Below the pieces are notes generated by a model, which was not told the DNA's origin, searched no databases, and was given only the letters and a program-made list of their open reading frames with translations. A stretch of DNA of 64,000 nucleotides, from positions 62,001-126,000 of the forward strand of contig JADJAD010000012.1 of the NCBI GenBank assembly GCA_016704465.1, in the 5' to 3' direction. The stretch is from Gemmatimonadota bacterium (GTDB lineage Bacteria; Gemmatimonadota; Gemmatimonadetes; Gemmatimonadales; Gemmatimonadaceae). Every line of letters starts with the position of its first letter. Positions within the stretch are counted from its first letter, which is position 1. This document shows positions 36,613 to 46,449 of the stretch, piece after piece. The translations under genes and the position numbers were made by a program.

Positions 36613-36849
36613 ATGCCGACCTACCTGTACGAGACCGTCCCGTCGACCGCCGGCGAACCCGCGGAGCAGTTCGAGCTGCGTCAGGGCTTCGACGAGCCGC
36701 CGCTGGAGGCACATCCGGCATCGGGCGTCCCGGTGCGCCGCGTCATTTCCGGCGGCTTCGGGCTGATGAGCAGGGGCGGGGGAGGGTCCGCACCATCAGC
36801 CGCCGGCCCCGGGTGCGGACCAGGGGCGTGCGGCTGCGGCCGGTTCTAG
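36613..36849 (+). CDS. FmdB-like small protein lacking its zinc-ribbon cysteines
   Basis: 78 residues. The start MPTYLYETV, the GVPVRRVISGGFG middle and a Gly/Ser-rich then Cys-Gly tail (GPGCGPGACGCGRF) follow the FmdB/regulatory-zinc-ribbon layout. The two CxxC knuckles normally found in the first 40 residues are missing, so any metal would have to use the C-terminal cysteines. GAGGAA precedes the ATG. Function unknown. Confidence 0.6.
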   Translation: MPTYLYETVPSTAGEPAEQFELRQGFDEPPLEAHPASGVPVRRVISGGFGLMSRGGGGSAPSAAGPGCGPGACGCGRF

Positions 36850-36963
36850 CGCGCGCCCTGCACATTCCTGGCGCTCGCTCCGAACGCACTCCAAGCCCAC
36901 TCCGCGCTCACGTCCAGCTGACCCCGGCGCTCGCCTGCCGCTGGAATCGCGCCTCGAGCGTGT

Positions 36964-37239
36964 TCAGCCGCCGAGCCAGAGCCTGATCTCGTACATCTCC
37001 GGGGTGACACCCTGCCCCGCGGCATAAATCGACTCGATGTCGGCCAGCAGCTCGCCGGCGTCGGCATCGAAGTCCTCACCCTCGGTGTTGTACGTCTTGT
37101 GGGTCCACTCCCGGACGTGCACCAGCCCGTCGTACGGGCGTCCGACCAGCAGGAAGCGCTCGCCTTCGCCCACCGCGCCGGCCAGGCGCACGGTGAGAAA
37201 ATCATCGATCGCGGTGGGAATGTCGTCCGGGAGCGTCAT
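36964..37239 (-). CDS. Small acidic hypothetical protein (91 aa)
   Basis: 91 residues, acidic (MTLPDDIPTAIDDFL, GEDFDADAGELLADIESIY), no signal or membrane segment. It starts 8 bp after the ctaB stop on the same strand, so it is probably the last gene of the ctaB operon. No known domain recognised. Confidence 0.6.
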   Translation of the reverse strand: MTLPDDIPTAIDDFLTVRLAGAVGEGERFLLVGRPYDGLVHVREWTHKTYNTEGEDFDADAGELLADIESIYAAGQGVTPEMYEIRLWLGG

Positions 37240-37247
37240 GTGCCGGA

Positions 37248-38150
37248 TCAGGACCAGAGCTGTCGGTCAACCACCATCGCCACGAACAGCAGGGCGAGGT
37301 AGAGCAGGGAGTACTTGTACGTCCACCACGCCGCCTTGGTCCACACGGCTTCGCGACGGATCCGGAGCACGCCATGGAGGAGCAGGGCGCCGAGCACGGC
37401 GGCCGAGACGAGGTAGAGGGCGCCGAACGCCCCGAACGCCACGGGGAGGATCGTGAGGGGGATGAGGATCAGCGTGTACCACAGCATCTGGTTCATGGTC
37501 TCCCGTTCTCCCCACAGCAGCGGGGCCATCGGGACCCCCGCCTTGCCGTAGTCCTTCTGCTTGAGGAGGGCGAGGGCCCAGAAGTGCGGCGGCGTCCAGT
37601 AAAAGACGATGAGAAAGAGGTAGACGGCCAGCAGGTCGATGCGCCCCGTGACGGCCGCCCAGCCGACGAGCGGTGGAAAGGCCCCGGCGGCGCCACCGAT
37701 CACGATATTCTGTGGCGAGGTGCGCTTGAGCCAGCGGGTGTAGATGAAGACGTAGAAGTAGAAGCCGCCGAGCGCGAGCGCGGCGGTGAGGACGTTGGCG
37801 AAGCGGCCGAGCAGCCAGGTCGCGAAGACGGCGAGGGCGACACCGAAGGCGAGGACGACGATCGGCAGCATGCGCCCGCTCGGGATGGGGCGCAGCCGAG
37901 TGCGGGCCATCACGTCGTCGATGTCGCGGTCCATGTACATGTTCACCGCGTTGGCGCCGCCGGCCATCATGTAGCCGCCGATGGAGACAATGAGCACGTC
38001 GAGCCAGGAGGGGGAACCGGCGACGTACATCGGGGCGATCGTGGTGACGAGCAGGAGCGAGATGATGCGCGGCTTTGTCAGCGAGACGAAGTCGCGCACG
38101 GCGCTCACCCGGGGAGGTGGGGCGCTGGCCACGCCGGCGCCGCTGGTCAT
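37248..38150 (-). CDS. ctaB: Protoheme IX farnesyltransferase (heme O synthase)
   Basis: 300 residues, polytopic UbiA-superfamily protein. The start ATG at 38148-38150 (MTSGAGVASAPPPRV) overlaps the upstream gene's stop by ATGA. The family motif NMYMDRDIDDVMARTRLRP carries the substrate-binding aspartates, and later segments include GWAAVTGRIDLLA, YWTPPHFWALALL and KQKDYGKAGVPM. It attaches a farnesyl group to heme B, making heme O for cytochrome oxidases. No cox structural genes are in the window. Confidence 0.93.
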   Translation of the reverse strand: MTSGAGVASAPPPRVSAVRDFVSLTKPRIISLLLVTTIAPMYVAGSPSWLDVLIVSIGGYMMAGGANAVNMYMDRDIDDVMARTRLRPIPSGRMLPIVVLAFGVALAVFATWLLGRFANVLTAALALGGFYFYVFIYTRWLKRTSPQNIVIGGAAGAFPPLVGWAAVTGRIDLLAVYLFLIVFYWTPPHFWALALLKQKDYGKAGVPMAPLLWGERETMNQMLWYTLILIPLTILPVAFGAFGALYLVSAAVLGALLLHGVLRIRREAVWTKAAWWTYKYSLLYLALLFVAMVVDRQLWS

Positions 38151-38431
38151 GTCTTCACCGTAAGAGCGGGTCGCTCGGCGACGGTGCCGGGGCGCTGGGC
38201 CCCCACGTCGAGGAACCGTCCGGGGAGCGACTGCCAGCTCCACGTCAGGAGCAGGATGAGGAAGGCGGCGGGGAGCAACACCCAGAAGAACTCGCGCGCT
38301 TGCGCGACCGCCGAGGACGAGGCCCCAGGGGTGCGCCCGGCGAGTGCGGCACGGATCACGGCAACCTGCGCGATGGCGCAGATCGCGGCCGCGATCCAGA
38401 AGATTGACTCGGAAATTGACGCAGAGAACAC
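38147..38431 (-). CDS. Two-helix membrane protein coupled to ctaB (94 aa)
   Basis: 94 residues with two hydrophobic segments (about 8-28 and 46-66, the second EFFWVLLPAAFLILLLTWSW), and a soluble tail. It overlaps the ctaB start by four bases, so it is translated with it. The layout recalls the transmembrane part of a cytochrome-oxidase subunit II, but there is no CuA motif. An oxidase-assembly role is a guess from position. Confidence 0.6.
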   Translation of the reverse strand: MFSASISESIFWIAAAICAIAQVAVIRAALAGRTPGASSSAVAQAREFFWVLLPAAFLILLLTWSWQSLPGRFLDVGAQRPGTVAERPALTVKT

Positions 38432-38568
38432 ACGCGGAACCGGCTCGAGGAAGGGGGGAGTCCCCCGGGCGAAAGGTGCATGGGGGGGGAGCCTGATTCA
38501 ACTGGACCGGTCGCCCGGCGCGATTTCCTACTCCCCGAACGAGTGCCCACCGGGTAGCATTGCCGACC

Positions 38569-39966
38569 ATGTCGACCTCCCCATCCTCGAACGAGCGTGC
38601 CGTGGCCGAACCTGATCTCTCTCCGCGCGACGAGTCGTCGCGTGGGCTTCCGCGGCGTATCGGCCTGTGGAGCGCGGTGGCCGTCTGCATCGGCTCGACG
38701 ATCGGCTCGGGAATCTTCCGCTCTCCCGCGGGAATCGCCGACAAGATCCCCGGTCCGCTGCCGCTGTTGATGATTTGGACGGTCGGCGGACTGTTCGCGT
38801 TGTGCGGCGCGCTGACGCTGTCCGAGGTCGCGAGCTACCTCCCGAACACGGGGGGCTTCTATGCCTTCCTGCGCGAAGGGTGGGGGCGGATCTACGCCTT
38901 CCTGTTCGGGTGGGGGCAACTGACGATCGTGCGTGCCGCGGCGCTGGGGGCGATCGCGATCACCTTCGCCGAATATTTCATGCGGGTCATCGGCTTCGAC
39001 CCGTCGGTGGCGCCGTATGACCAGTATGCGCGCTACGTGGCGGCCGGGGCGATCGCCCTGACGGCCGCGTTCAACATCGTCGGGGTGCGGTGGGGGACGA
39101 CGATCACGAACATCACGACCGTGGCCAAGTTCGGCGGACTCCTCTTCATTATCGGGGCCGCGCTGTCACTCGGACTCCCCGCGACCGGGGGGAACTACAC
39201 GCCGATGGTCCCCGAGGGGAGCTTCGCGTGGGGGAGCGCCGGGCTGGCGCTGGTCTCGGTGCTGTGGGCGTACGACGGGTGGGGCGACGTGAGCTACGTG
39301 GCCGGCGAGGTGAAGGACCCGCAGCGCAACCTGCCGCGGGCGCTCATCGGCGGGACGCTGGCCGTGATCACGATCTACGTGCTCGCCAACCTGGCCTACC
39401 TGGCGGTCCTCCCGGTGGAGAAGATCCGGGTCTCGAAGCTTGTGGCGGCCGACGTGGCCGAGGTCGTGCTCGGGCGACCTGGGGTGATCTTCGTCTCGGT
39501 GACGGTGATGCTCTCGACGTTCGGGACGTTGAGCGCGGTGCTGCTGACCTCCCCGCGCGTGTTGTTCGCCATGGCCGATGACGGGATGCTGTTCAAGCCG
39601 GTGGCGGCGGTGCACCCGCGGTTCAAGACGCCGTACGTGGCCATCTCGCTGGTCGCGACGCTGGGGCTGGTGTATGTCCTGTTCCTGACGTTCGAGAAGC
39701 TGGCCGACACCTTCGTGATCGCCATGCTTCCCTTCTACGCGCTGGGGGTGGCGGCGGTGTACCGCCTTCGGGCCCGTCCCGGCTACGTCCCGAAGTTCAG
39801 GACCCCAGGGTATCCGGTCGTCCCGGCGATCTTTCTGCTCTCGGTCGTGATCCTGCTGGGCAACGCCCTGGCCGATACGGGGAGCCGGGCGTGGACGGCG
39901 GGCATCTTTGCCGTTCTGCTGGCGGGAATTCCCATATACATGATCTTTGTGCCGAAGAAATCGTAG
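38569..39966 (+). CDS. APC-family amino acid permease
   Basis: 465 residues from the ATG at 38569 (a TTG 9 bases upstream is a weaker start). Twelve or so transmembrane helices; the first carries the APC unwound-helix motif IGSTIGSGIFRSPAG. Later family blocks are SVLWAYDGWGDVSYVAGEVKDPQRNLPRALI and TSPRVLFAMADDGMLF. It probably imports a neutral amino acid or exchanges one by proton or sodium coupling. It stands alone, divergent from the ctaB operon. Confidence 0.9.
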   Translation: MSTSPSSNERAVAEPDLSPRDESSRGLPRRIGLWSAVAVCIGSTIGSGIFRSPAGIADKIPGPLPLLMIWTVGGLFALCGALTLSEVASYLPNTGGFYAFLREGWGRIYAFLFGWGQLTIVRAAALGAIAITFAEYFMRVIGFDPSVAPYDQYARYVAAGAIALTAAFNIVGVRWGTTITNITTVAKFGGLLFIIGAALSLGLPATGGNYTPMVPEGSFAWGSAGLALVSVLWAYDGWGDVSYVAGEVKDPQRNLPRALIGGTLAVITIYVLANLAYLAVLPVEKIRVSKLVAADVAEVVLGRPGVIFVSVTVMLSTFGTLSAVLLTSPRVLFAMADDGMLFKPVAAVHPRFKTPYVAISLVATLGLVYVLFLTFEKLADTFVIAMLPFYALGVAAVYRLRARPGYVPKFRTPGYPVVPAIFLLSVVILLGNALADTGSRAWTAGIFAVLLAGIPIYMIFVPKKS

Positions 39967-40199
39967 GGTGCTCGCCGGCGGCCGGGACCCCGGCTCCGCC
40001 GATTCGGCAACGTGACGGACCGTTTACATTTCCTGCCGCGTCGTCGGCTGCGCCAGGTCTAGCTTGCCCGTGGTCGATGCCGCAGCGCCGACACCGACAT
40101 GTCCTGGAGATGCCTCGGCGGCTTGCGACACGGCGCATCGTCTCGACCTCCTGCCATGGGGCGTCGATCGTGTTGCTTCACTTTCACACTACGCACATC

Positions 40200-43100
40200 A
40201 TGCGCATGTCTCGTCTGTTGGCCGTCGCCGGCCTGGCCCTGGCCGCGGCGCTCGCCGCGGCGCCGGTGCAGCTGGCGGCACAGGTCACCACCGGGTCGAT
40301 TACCGGCTTCGTGACCGATGACCAGGGGCAGCCGGTGGATGCTGTCCAGATTCAACTCGTGAACCGGTCCACCGGGTTCGCGCGCGGGACCCAGACGGGC
40401 GGCAACGGCCGCTACGTGGTGCAAGGACTCGAGGTCGGGTCGAACTACGCGGTCACCGCGCGCCGCATCGGCTTCCGGCCGGTCACGGTGGAGGGGATCG
40501 TTGTGACGCTGGGCCAGGTGACGCGCGCGGATATCCGCCTCGATCGCCAGGCCACCCAGCTGGAGGCGGTGACGGTTGTGTCGGAGTCCAACGCCCTGAT
40601 CTCGCCCACGCGGACCGGCGCCGGGACCACGGTCGGCGACTCGGCGCTGCGCCGACTGCCGTCGCTCAACCGCAACTTCACCGACTTCGTCGCCCTCACG
40701 CCGCAGATCTCGAACTCGGGCCCGCGCCTTTCCGGCGGCGGGACGAACAACCGATTCAACAACATCCAGATCGATGGCGCGGTGTCGTCCGACCTGTTCG
40801 GCCTCGGCTCCACCGGGCAGCCGGGGGGACAGGCCGGTGGCAAGTCGATCTCGATCGAGTCGGTCAAGGAGTACCAGGTGCTGCTATCGCCTTACGACGT
40901 GCGACAGGGCAACTTCGCCGGTGCCCTGATCAACGCCGTGACCAAGAGCGGGACCAACGAGTTTCACGGCACGCTATACGGTGTGACGCGCAACCAGGAC
41001 CTCACGCGCAGCCAGCCGTACCTCAACGAGTTCAAGCAGTCGCAGTACGGCTTCGCCGTCGGCGGGCCGATCGTCAAGAACAAGGTGCTCTTCTTCCTGA
41101 ATCCCGAGTTCCAGCAGCGCAGCGCGCCGGCCGGGGGACCGTTCATCGGCAGCAGCGGCACGTCGGTGAATCAGGCCTTGATCGATCGCTTCAACTCGGC
41201 GCTGCAGCAATACGGGATTCCCGGCGGCTCCGGCGGACCTGTGACCAACGACAACCCGCTCACCAACCTGTTCGCCCGCGTCGACTTCAACCTCTCGGGC
41301 AACACGTCGCTTGTCCTGCGCCACAACTATGCCCAGGCCGAGGACGACAACTTCAGCCGCTCGACCTCGACGTTCGCGCTGGACAACAACGGCTACAAGT
41401 TCAAGTCCAAGTCGAACTCGACCGCAGCCCAGCTGCGCACGAACTTCGCGAACGGGATGTTCAACGAGCTGCTCGTGAGCAAGAACCAGATTCGCGACCG
41501 TCGCGCGCCGAACATCTTCTTCCCGCAGGTCGAGGTCAACAACCCGGTCGCGCTGCTGATCGGCGGTGGTGAGCGCTCGTCGCACGCCAACGAACTTGAC
41601 CAGGATGTGCTGGAGCTGACCGACAACTTCTCGATCCCGCTCGGCACGTCGCACCGGCTGACGCTCGGGACGCAGAACCAGTTCTACGAGGTGCGCAACC
41701 TGTTCCAGCAGCAGGGGCTCGGCCGCTGGATCTTCGGGACGATCGATTCCCTCGAGATCGGCGCGCCGCGCTCGTACGCGGTCGGTGTCCCGGTGTCGGG
41801 CGACGGCGCCGTACGATTCAAGTCCCGCCAGCACGCGGTCTATGCGCAGGACGAATGGACGGTCTCGCCGACGTTCAGCATGTCGCTCGGGTTGCGCCTC
41901 GACGTGCCGTACTTCGGCGACACGCCGCCGCAGAACCCGCTCATCGCCAACCCGCTTTGCTCCGGCACCGGGCAGCCGTCGGCCACCTGCGGCTTCGCCC
42001 GCAACACGTCCGAGGTCCCGAGCGGAAACATGCAGTGGTCGCCCCGCGTCGGCTTCAACTGGGACGTGACCGGGGACCAGCAGAACCAGCTGCGCGGCGG
42101 CATCGGCCTGTTCACAGGTCGGCCGGCGTTTGTCTGGCTCGGAAACGCGTTCCAGAACTCCGGGTTCTCCGGCGTGGCACAGCTCACCTGCCTCAATGCC
42201 GCGGCGCCGCGCATGAACTCGTCCAACGTGGCGACACCGCCCCAGGCGTGCGCCGACGGTACGACGGCCCGGGCCGGCGCCGAGATCAACCTGCTCGGCA
42301 AGGACCTCAACTTCCCGCAGAACATGCGCGCGACGCTGGGATACGACCGTCAGCTGCCGGGACGGTTCGTGGCCACCTTCGAGGGGATGTACACGAAGGG
42401 CGTCAACAACCTGTTCTACCAGAACATCGCCCTGGCCGGCCCGCAGGGGACCGACCTCAAGGGACGCGTGATGTACGGACCGAACGTGAACGCCCCGGTC
42501 CTCAAGGTGGCGGGGCGCACCGCGGTGCTCGACGTGTCGAACCAGTCCAAGGACTACTCCTACTCGCTCACCGCCGGGCTGGCGCGCAAGTGGAGCAACA
42601 ACTACGAGGCGTCGCTGTTCTACACGTACTCCGACGCGCGCGACGTGCAGAGCCTGACGTCGAGCACGGCCAATTCGCAGTACCAGTTCGGCCGGCCGGT
42701 GGCCACGCGCCAGGACGAGGCGACGCTGGGCAAGTCGATCTTCCGCCAGCCGCATCGCCTCGTGGGGCAGTTCTCGTACGCATTCAAGACCAAGACGGAC
42801 GTCACGCTGACCTACGTTGGTGAGACCGGCGCCGCGTTCACGTACACGATCAATGGCGACGTGAACGGTGACGGCTTCGGCAGCAACGACCCGATCTACA
42901 TCCCCACCAACGCCACCGACCCGGCGCAGATCCAGTTCCAGAACTTCACACGGGCGGGTACGACGACGGTGGTCACGGCGGCCGAGCAGGCGGCGGCGCT
43001 GGAGAGCTTCATCAAGGGGCTCTCCTGCCTCGACGAAAATCGCGGCACGTTTGCACCGCGCAACGAGTGCAACGCGCCGTGGTCCAACACGGTCAACCTG

Positions 43101-43376
43101 TCGCTCCGCCAGTCGCTCAAGACGATCGGGGTGCAGAACGTGTCGTTCCAGCTCGACGTGTTCAACCTGGCCAACTTCCTCAACAAGGACTGGGGACAGG
43201 TCAACACGGCGTTCTTCGGCTCGCAGACGCTGCTCACGTACCGTGCGAAGACCGCCGGGAACCTCAACGCCGGCGCCACGCCGATCTACACCTTCGACCC
43301 GGCGTTCCAGAAGTGGAACTCGGACAACATTCGCTCCAACTACCAGATCCAGGCCCAGCTGCGCTACAGCTTCTGA
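40200..43376 (+). CDS. TonB-dependent outer-membrane receptor (Oar/CarboxypepD-reg type)
   Basis: 1058 residues from the ATG at 40200. A signal peptide ends near PVQLAAQV. It is followed by a carboxypeptidase-regulatory-like domain (about 30-108, GSITGFVTDDQGQPVDAVQIQL), a plug (from about 120, with LNRNFTDFVALTPQISNSGPRLSGGG), and a long barrel ending in the aromatic LRYSF typical of outer-membrane proteins. The large size and extra domain match Oar-like receptors. Substrate unknown. A terminator follows at 43403. Confidence 0.9.
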   Translation: MRMSRLLAVAGLALAAALAAAPVQLAAQVTTGSITGFVTDDQGQPVDAVQIQLVNRSTGFARGTQTGGNGRYVVQGLEVGSNYAVTARRIGFRPVTVEGIVVTLGQVTRADIRLDRQATQLEAVTVVSESNALISPTRTGAGTTVGDSALRRLPSLNRNFTDFVALTPQISNSGPRLSGGGTNNRFNNIQIDGAVSSDLFGLGSTGQPGGQAGGKSISIESVKEYQVLLSPYDVRQGNFAGALINAVTKSGTNEFHGTLYGVTRNQDLTRSQPYLNEFKQSQYGFAVGGPIVKNKVLFFLNPEFQQRSAPAGGPFIGSSGTSVNQALIDRFNSALQQYGIPGGSGGPVTNDNPLTNLFARVDFNLSGNTSLVLRHNYAQAEDDNFSRSTSTFALDNNGYKFKSKSNSTAAQLRTNFANGMFNELLVSKNQIRDRRAPNIFFPQVEVNNPVALLIGGGERSSHANELDQDVLELTDNFSIPLGTSHRLTLGTQNQFYEVRNLFQQQGLGRWIFGTIDSLEIGAPRSYAVGVPVSGDGAVRFKSRQHAVYAQDEWTVSPTFSMSLGLRLDVPYFGDTPPQNPLIANPLCSGTGQPSATCGFARNTSEVPSGNMQWSPRVGFNWDVTGDQQNQLRGGIGLFTGRPAFVWLGNAFQNSGFSGVAQLTCLNAAAPRMNSSNVATPPQACADGTTARAGAEINLLGKDLNFPQNMRATLGYDRQLPGRFVATFEGMYTKGVNNLFYQNIALAGPQGTDLKGRVMYGPNVNAPVLKVAGRTAVLDVSNQSKDYSYSLTAGLARKWSNNYEASLFYTYSDARDVQSLTSSTANSQYQFGRPVATRQDEATLGKSIFRQPHRLVGQFSYAFKTKTDVTLTYVGETGAAFTYTINGDVNGDGFGSNDPIYIPTNATDPAQIQFQNFTRAGTTTVVTAAEQAAALESFIKGLSCLDENRGTFAPRNECNAPWSNTVNLSLRQSLKTIGVQNVSFQLDVFNLANFLNKDWGQVNTAFFGSQTLLTYRAKTAGNLNAGATPIYTFDPAFQKWNSDNIRSNYQIQAQLRYSF

Positions 43377-43402
43377 GCCGGTGATGCTGCTGCACGAGGC
43401 GG

Positions 43403-43428
43403 GCCCGGTCGCGAGACCGGGCTCGTTT
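43403..43428 (+). terminator. Terminator after the TonB receptor
   Basis: GCCCGGTC (43403-43410), GCGA loop, GACCGGGC (43415-43422), then TCGTTTC. Confidence 0.6.
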
Positions 43429-43535
43429 CGCGTTCCACACCTCGCACGCGGGAGTGACGCCATGACCCGGCGCACGCTGACATGGTAGGCCGGGCCGCGA
43501 ACCGGAGCGGCCGTGCTGGAGCGCGGGGGCGGCGC

Positions 43536-45539
43536 ATGGTGGCGCTGCGTCCAATCCGTCGGATTCCCGTGCCCTCGTCGCTCGCACTCCTGCTCCTCGC
43601 AGCCTGCGTCGCTCCTTCACGGAGCGAGTCGACGACGGCCCCCGTCACCACGCGGGCCATCGTGATCTCCTTCGACGCCCTCAACGAGCAGCGGGTGACG
43701 GAGACGATTCCCCCGGCGCGCATCCCGGCCCTGCGCGCCCTCTTTTCTGAGGGGGCGTGCGCTGAGTCGGCCCAGCCGGCCTATCCCACCGTGACCGCGG
43801 CGGGGCACGCATCGCTGTGGACGGGGACCTACGGCGACGTGAACGGCATCGCTGCCAACGCGCACCTGCGCCTGCCGGCATCGCAGCACACGATCCTGGA
43901 GACGGCGAACGGATTCGGGACGACCGGACTGCGGGCCGAACCGATCTGGATCACGGCGGGGGCGGCCGGCCTTCGGGTCTTCGCCCACCATGTCACGCAG
44001 GCCCCCGGCGCGCCGGGCTATCCAACGGACGACGGTGAGCCGGTCGACACCTTCCGTGCGCCACGCGAGCGTGCACGCGCGGCGCTGGCCGCACCGTCCG
44101 TCTCGGTCCTCAATGGCTACAACCGCGTGCTGCTGGCTCCGCGCCTCCTCACGCGCCGGCAGGTGCAGCTGACGGACGCCGGCGGATGGCGCGGGGTGCG
44201 CTCCTCCACGCGGTCGCGCGACCTGGCGTTTGCGCTGCCGCTGGCGCCGGACTCGCTGCTGCGCGGCGGTGCATTGCATGTCCTGCTGCGCCTGTGGCCG
44301 GCCGGCGACTCCGCGCAGCTCTTTGCGGCGTTCGAGCCCGACCTGGCGCAGGCGGTCCAGGTCGTTCCCCACGCCGAGGACCTGGCGCCGGCGCGCGGGC
44401 GCCCCCTGGCCCGGTATTTCTCTGCGCCCGTTGTGCTCCCCCTCGCCGACGGCCGCCGGGCCTCGATGCGGTTGCGGCTGTTCACGCTCTCGGCGCGTGA
44501 CACGTCGTTCACCCTGTTCATCCCCGGCATGCAGCTGGCGGACGCCAACAGCGTGGCCCTCACGAACCGGTACGTCGATGCCGTTCCCGGCTGGGTCGGT
44601 AACTCGGCCCTCACGCTGTGGGAGACCGGGGGGCTGGGGACGACCGTGGTGCAGGGGGGCGATGGCACCGCCGAATGGCGTTGGCTGGAGAGCGCCGAGC
44701 TGCTGACCCGCGGCTTCATGGAGGGAGCGGCATGGGGGTGGCGCACGTCCTCGCCGCAGCTGATGCTGGACTACTTCCCGCTGGGTGACGACACCGACCA
44801 CGCGTTGTGGGGCTACCTCGACCCGCGACGCCCGGGATACGATGCGGCGCTGGCGGCGCGCCTGGCCCCGTTGCGCGAGCGCCTGTGGGAGCTGGTAGAC
44901 TTGCGGCTGGCGGGGGTGATGCAGCTGGCGAGCACCACCGCAGGGACGCGGCTGTTCGTGGCTGGCGACCACGGGATGCGCGGCGCCTGGCGGACCTTTC
45001 GCCCCAACGCGGCGCTGCGCGATGCGGGGCTGCTCACGCTGGATGCCGACGGTCGCATCGACCTGACCCGGTCCCGCGCCGCCTCGGCCAACGGCTACTG
45101 GATCTCGGTGAACCGGGTGGGGCGCCTCGGGGGGATCGTCCCGCGGGCGGCGGTCGACTCGGTGATGGACGAGGTGCGCGCCGCGCTGCTGGCCGTGCGC
45201 GACCCGTCAGGCGCCCCGGTCGTGACCGAGGTCGTGGACCGGCGCGATGCGCGGGCTGCCTGGCTGGGGATCGGCGGGGTGGCCGGGGGCGACGTGTACT
45301 TCGAGGTCGCCGAGGGGTTCGGCTGGAGTTGGGAGCCGCGCGGCGCCGTCGTCGAGATGAAGGACCACCCCGTCGGGTGGCATGGCTCGCCGTCCACCTC
45401 GCGCGACATGCACACGGTCTCGTGCGAATGGGGGGCCGCCGTGCGCCCGGCGCCCGGCGAGCGAGTTCGGCGCCCGGCGCGGCTGGTGGATGTCGCCCCG
45501 GCGGTGCAGCGGTGGCTGGGCATGGCGCCGACGCGTTAG
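43536..45539 (+). CDS. Secreted type I phosphodiesterase/nucleotide pyrophosphatase-like lipoprotein
   Basis: 667 residues from the ATG at 43536; an in-frame ATG at 43482 is possible. A lipobox LLAAC (Cys24) marks it as a lipoprotein. Alkaline-phosphatase-superfamily pieces are present: metal-binding strand IVISFDALNE, the PTVTAAGHASLWTGTYGDVNG segment with the nucleophilic Thr/Ser, and the later FVAGDHGMRG with Asp-His metal ligands. A roughly 250-residue insert separates the halves. It likely cleaves phosphodiesters outside the cell. The TAG stop is part of a CGTTAGGC octamer. Confidence 0.8.
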   Translation: MVALRPIRRIPVPSSLALLLLAACVAPSRSESTTAPVTTRAIVISFDALNEQRVTETIPPARIPALRALFSEGACAESAQPAYPTVTAAGHASLWTGTYGDVNGIAANAHLRLPASQHTILETANGFGTTGLRAEPIWITAGAAGLRVFAHHVTQAPGAPGYPTDDGEPVDTFRAPRERARAALAAPSVSVLNGYNRVLLAPRLLTRRQVQLTDAGGWRGVRSSTRSRDLAFALPLAPDSLLRGGALHVLLRLWPAGDSAQLFAAFEPDLAQAVQVVPHAEDLAPARGRPLARYFSAPVVLPLADGRRASMRLRLFTLSARDTSFTLFIPGMQLADANSVALTNRYVDAVPGWVGNSALTLWETGGLGTTVVQGGDGTAEWRWLESAELLTRGFMEGAAWGWRTSSPQLMLDYFPLGDDTDHALWGYLDPRRPGYDAALAARLAPLRERLWELVDLRLAGVMQLASTTAGTRLFVAGDHGMRGAWRTFRPNAALRDAGLLTLDADGRIDLTRSRAASANGYWISVNRVGRLGGIVPRAAVDSVMDEVRAALLAVRDPSGAPVVTEVVDRRDARAAWLGIGGVAGGDVYFEVAEGFGWSWEPRGAVVEMKDHPVGWHGSPSTSRDMHTVSCEWGAAVRPAPGERVRRPARLVDVAPAVQRWLGMAPTR

Positions 45540-45567
45540 GCAGCGCCGGGTGCCGTGCCCCGGTTCC

Positions 45568-46449
45568 CTAGAAGATCTCGAGGTTGATGTACCGCTTGGG
45601 GTTCTTCTTGAAGTCGGCGGTGAGCGAGTCCACGCGCGCCAGCACGCTGCGCAGGTCGTTGTACAACCCGGGGTCGTTGAGCAGCTTCGCAGCGGTCCCG
45701 TCGCCGCCCTCGACCTTGGCGAGGATGCCGTTGAGCCGGTCGCTGGTCGCCTTGAGCTCGCCGGTGACGGTGGCCATGTTGGCGCTGGCGGCTCGCAGCG
45801 AGCGCACGGTCGAGTCCACCTGCGCCGAGTCGATGGCGGCGACGCGGGTGCGCACGGTCGCGATCGTCTGCTGCAGCTCACGGGACTGGAGCGTGGCGAT
45901 CTGCGCCAGCTGCCCCACCAGCGCATTGGCCGCGGCCAGCGTCGCACGCATCTCGCGCATCCCGCCGGAGTCGACGAACTGTTCGCGCGCCGAGCCGAGG
46001 ATCGCGTTGACCCCCTGGGTGATCGTGTCGGCGCGGGCGGTGAGCAGGCCCAGCCCGGCACTGGACGTGCCTAACGGGACCGTGTCGCCCGCGGCGAACG
46101 TCTCGGTGGTGACGAAGTTCGGCGTGAGCGCGATGGCCTGGTCGCCGAAGAAGCCGTTCGGCACGACGGTCGCCGTCGTCCCTTTCGGGACCGTAAAATC
46201 GTCCTGGATCCGGTACTTGGCGATGATTGTCCCCGTCGGATCCAGCTTGATGTTGTCGACGAAGCCGACAGCTACCCCGGCGAGCCAGACCGGTTGTCCC
46301 TGCTTGAGCCCCGCCCCGAAGGGAAAGCGCGAGTAGAGCGGGTAGCCCGCATCGAGCCCGCCGCGCGCCAGCCAGAGGGCGCCAAGGATGACCACGGCGA
46401 CTGCCGAGGTCGTGAACAGGCCCACGAGTACTTCGTCGCGTCGTTTCAT
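45568..46449 (-). CDS. mlaD: MlaD/MCE-domain lipid-transport protein
   Basis: 293 residues. An N-terminal transmembrane anchor (about 8-28, VGLFTTSAVAVVILGALWL), an MCE domain (about 35-125, GLKQGQPVWLAGVAVGFV, VPNGFFGDQAIALTP), and a long helical C-terminal part ending KKNPKRYINLEIF. MCE proteins form hexameric rings in the periplasm that pass phospholipids between membranes. It overlaps mlaE by four bases and closes the lptF-lptG-mlaE-mlaD run. No mlaF ATPase is next to it. Confidence 0.9.
   Translation of the reverse strand: MKRRDEVLVGLFTTSAVAVVILGALWLARGGLDAGYPLYSRFPFGAGLKQGQPVWLAGVAVGFVDNIKLDPTGTIIAKYRIQDDFTVPKGTTATVVPNGFFGDQAIALTPNFVTTETFAAGDTVPLGTSSAGLGLLTARADTITQGVNAILGSAREQFVDSGGMREMRATLAAANALVGQLAQIATLQSRELQQTIATVRTRVAAIDSAQVDSTVRSLRAASANMATVTGELKATSDRLNGILAKVEGGDGTAAKLLNDPGLYNDLRSVLARVDSLTADFKKNPKRYINLEIF

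Noticed and set aside
40974..43475. An 833-residue open frame on the minus strand antisense to the TonB receptor
   Set aside because: In G+C-rich DNA long antisense frames are expected; it has an Arg/Val/Glu-biased composition, no domain and no ribosome-binding site, while the plus-strand gene is clearly real.
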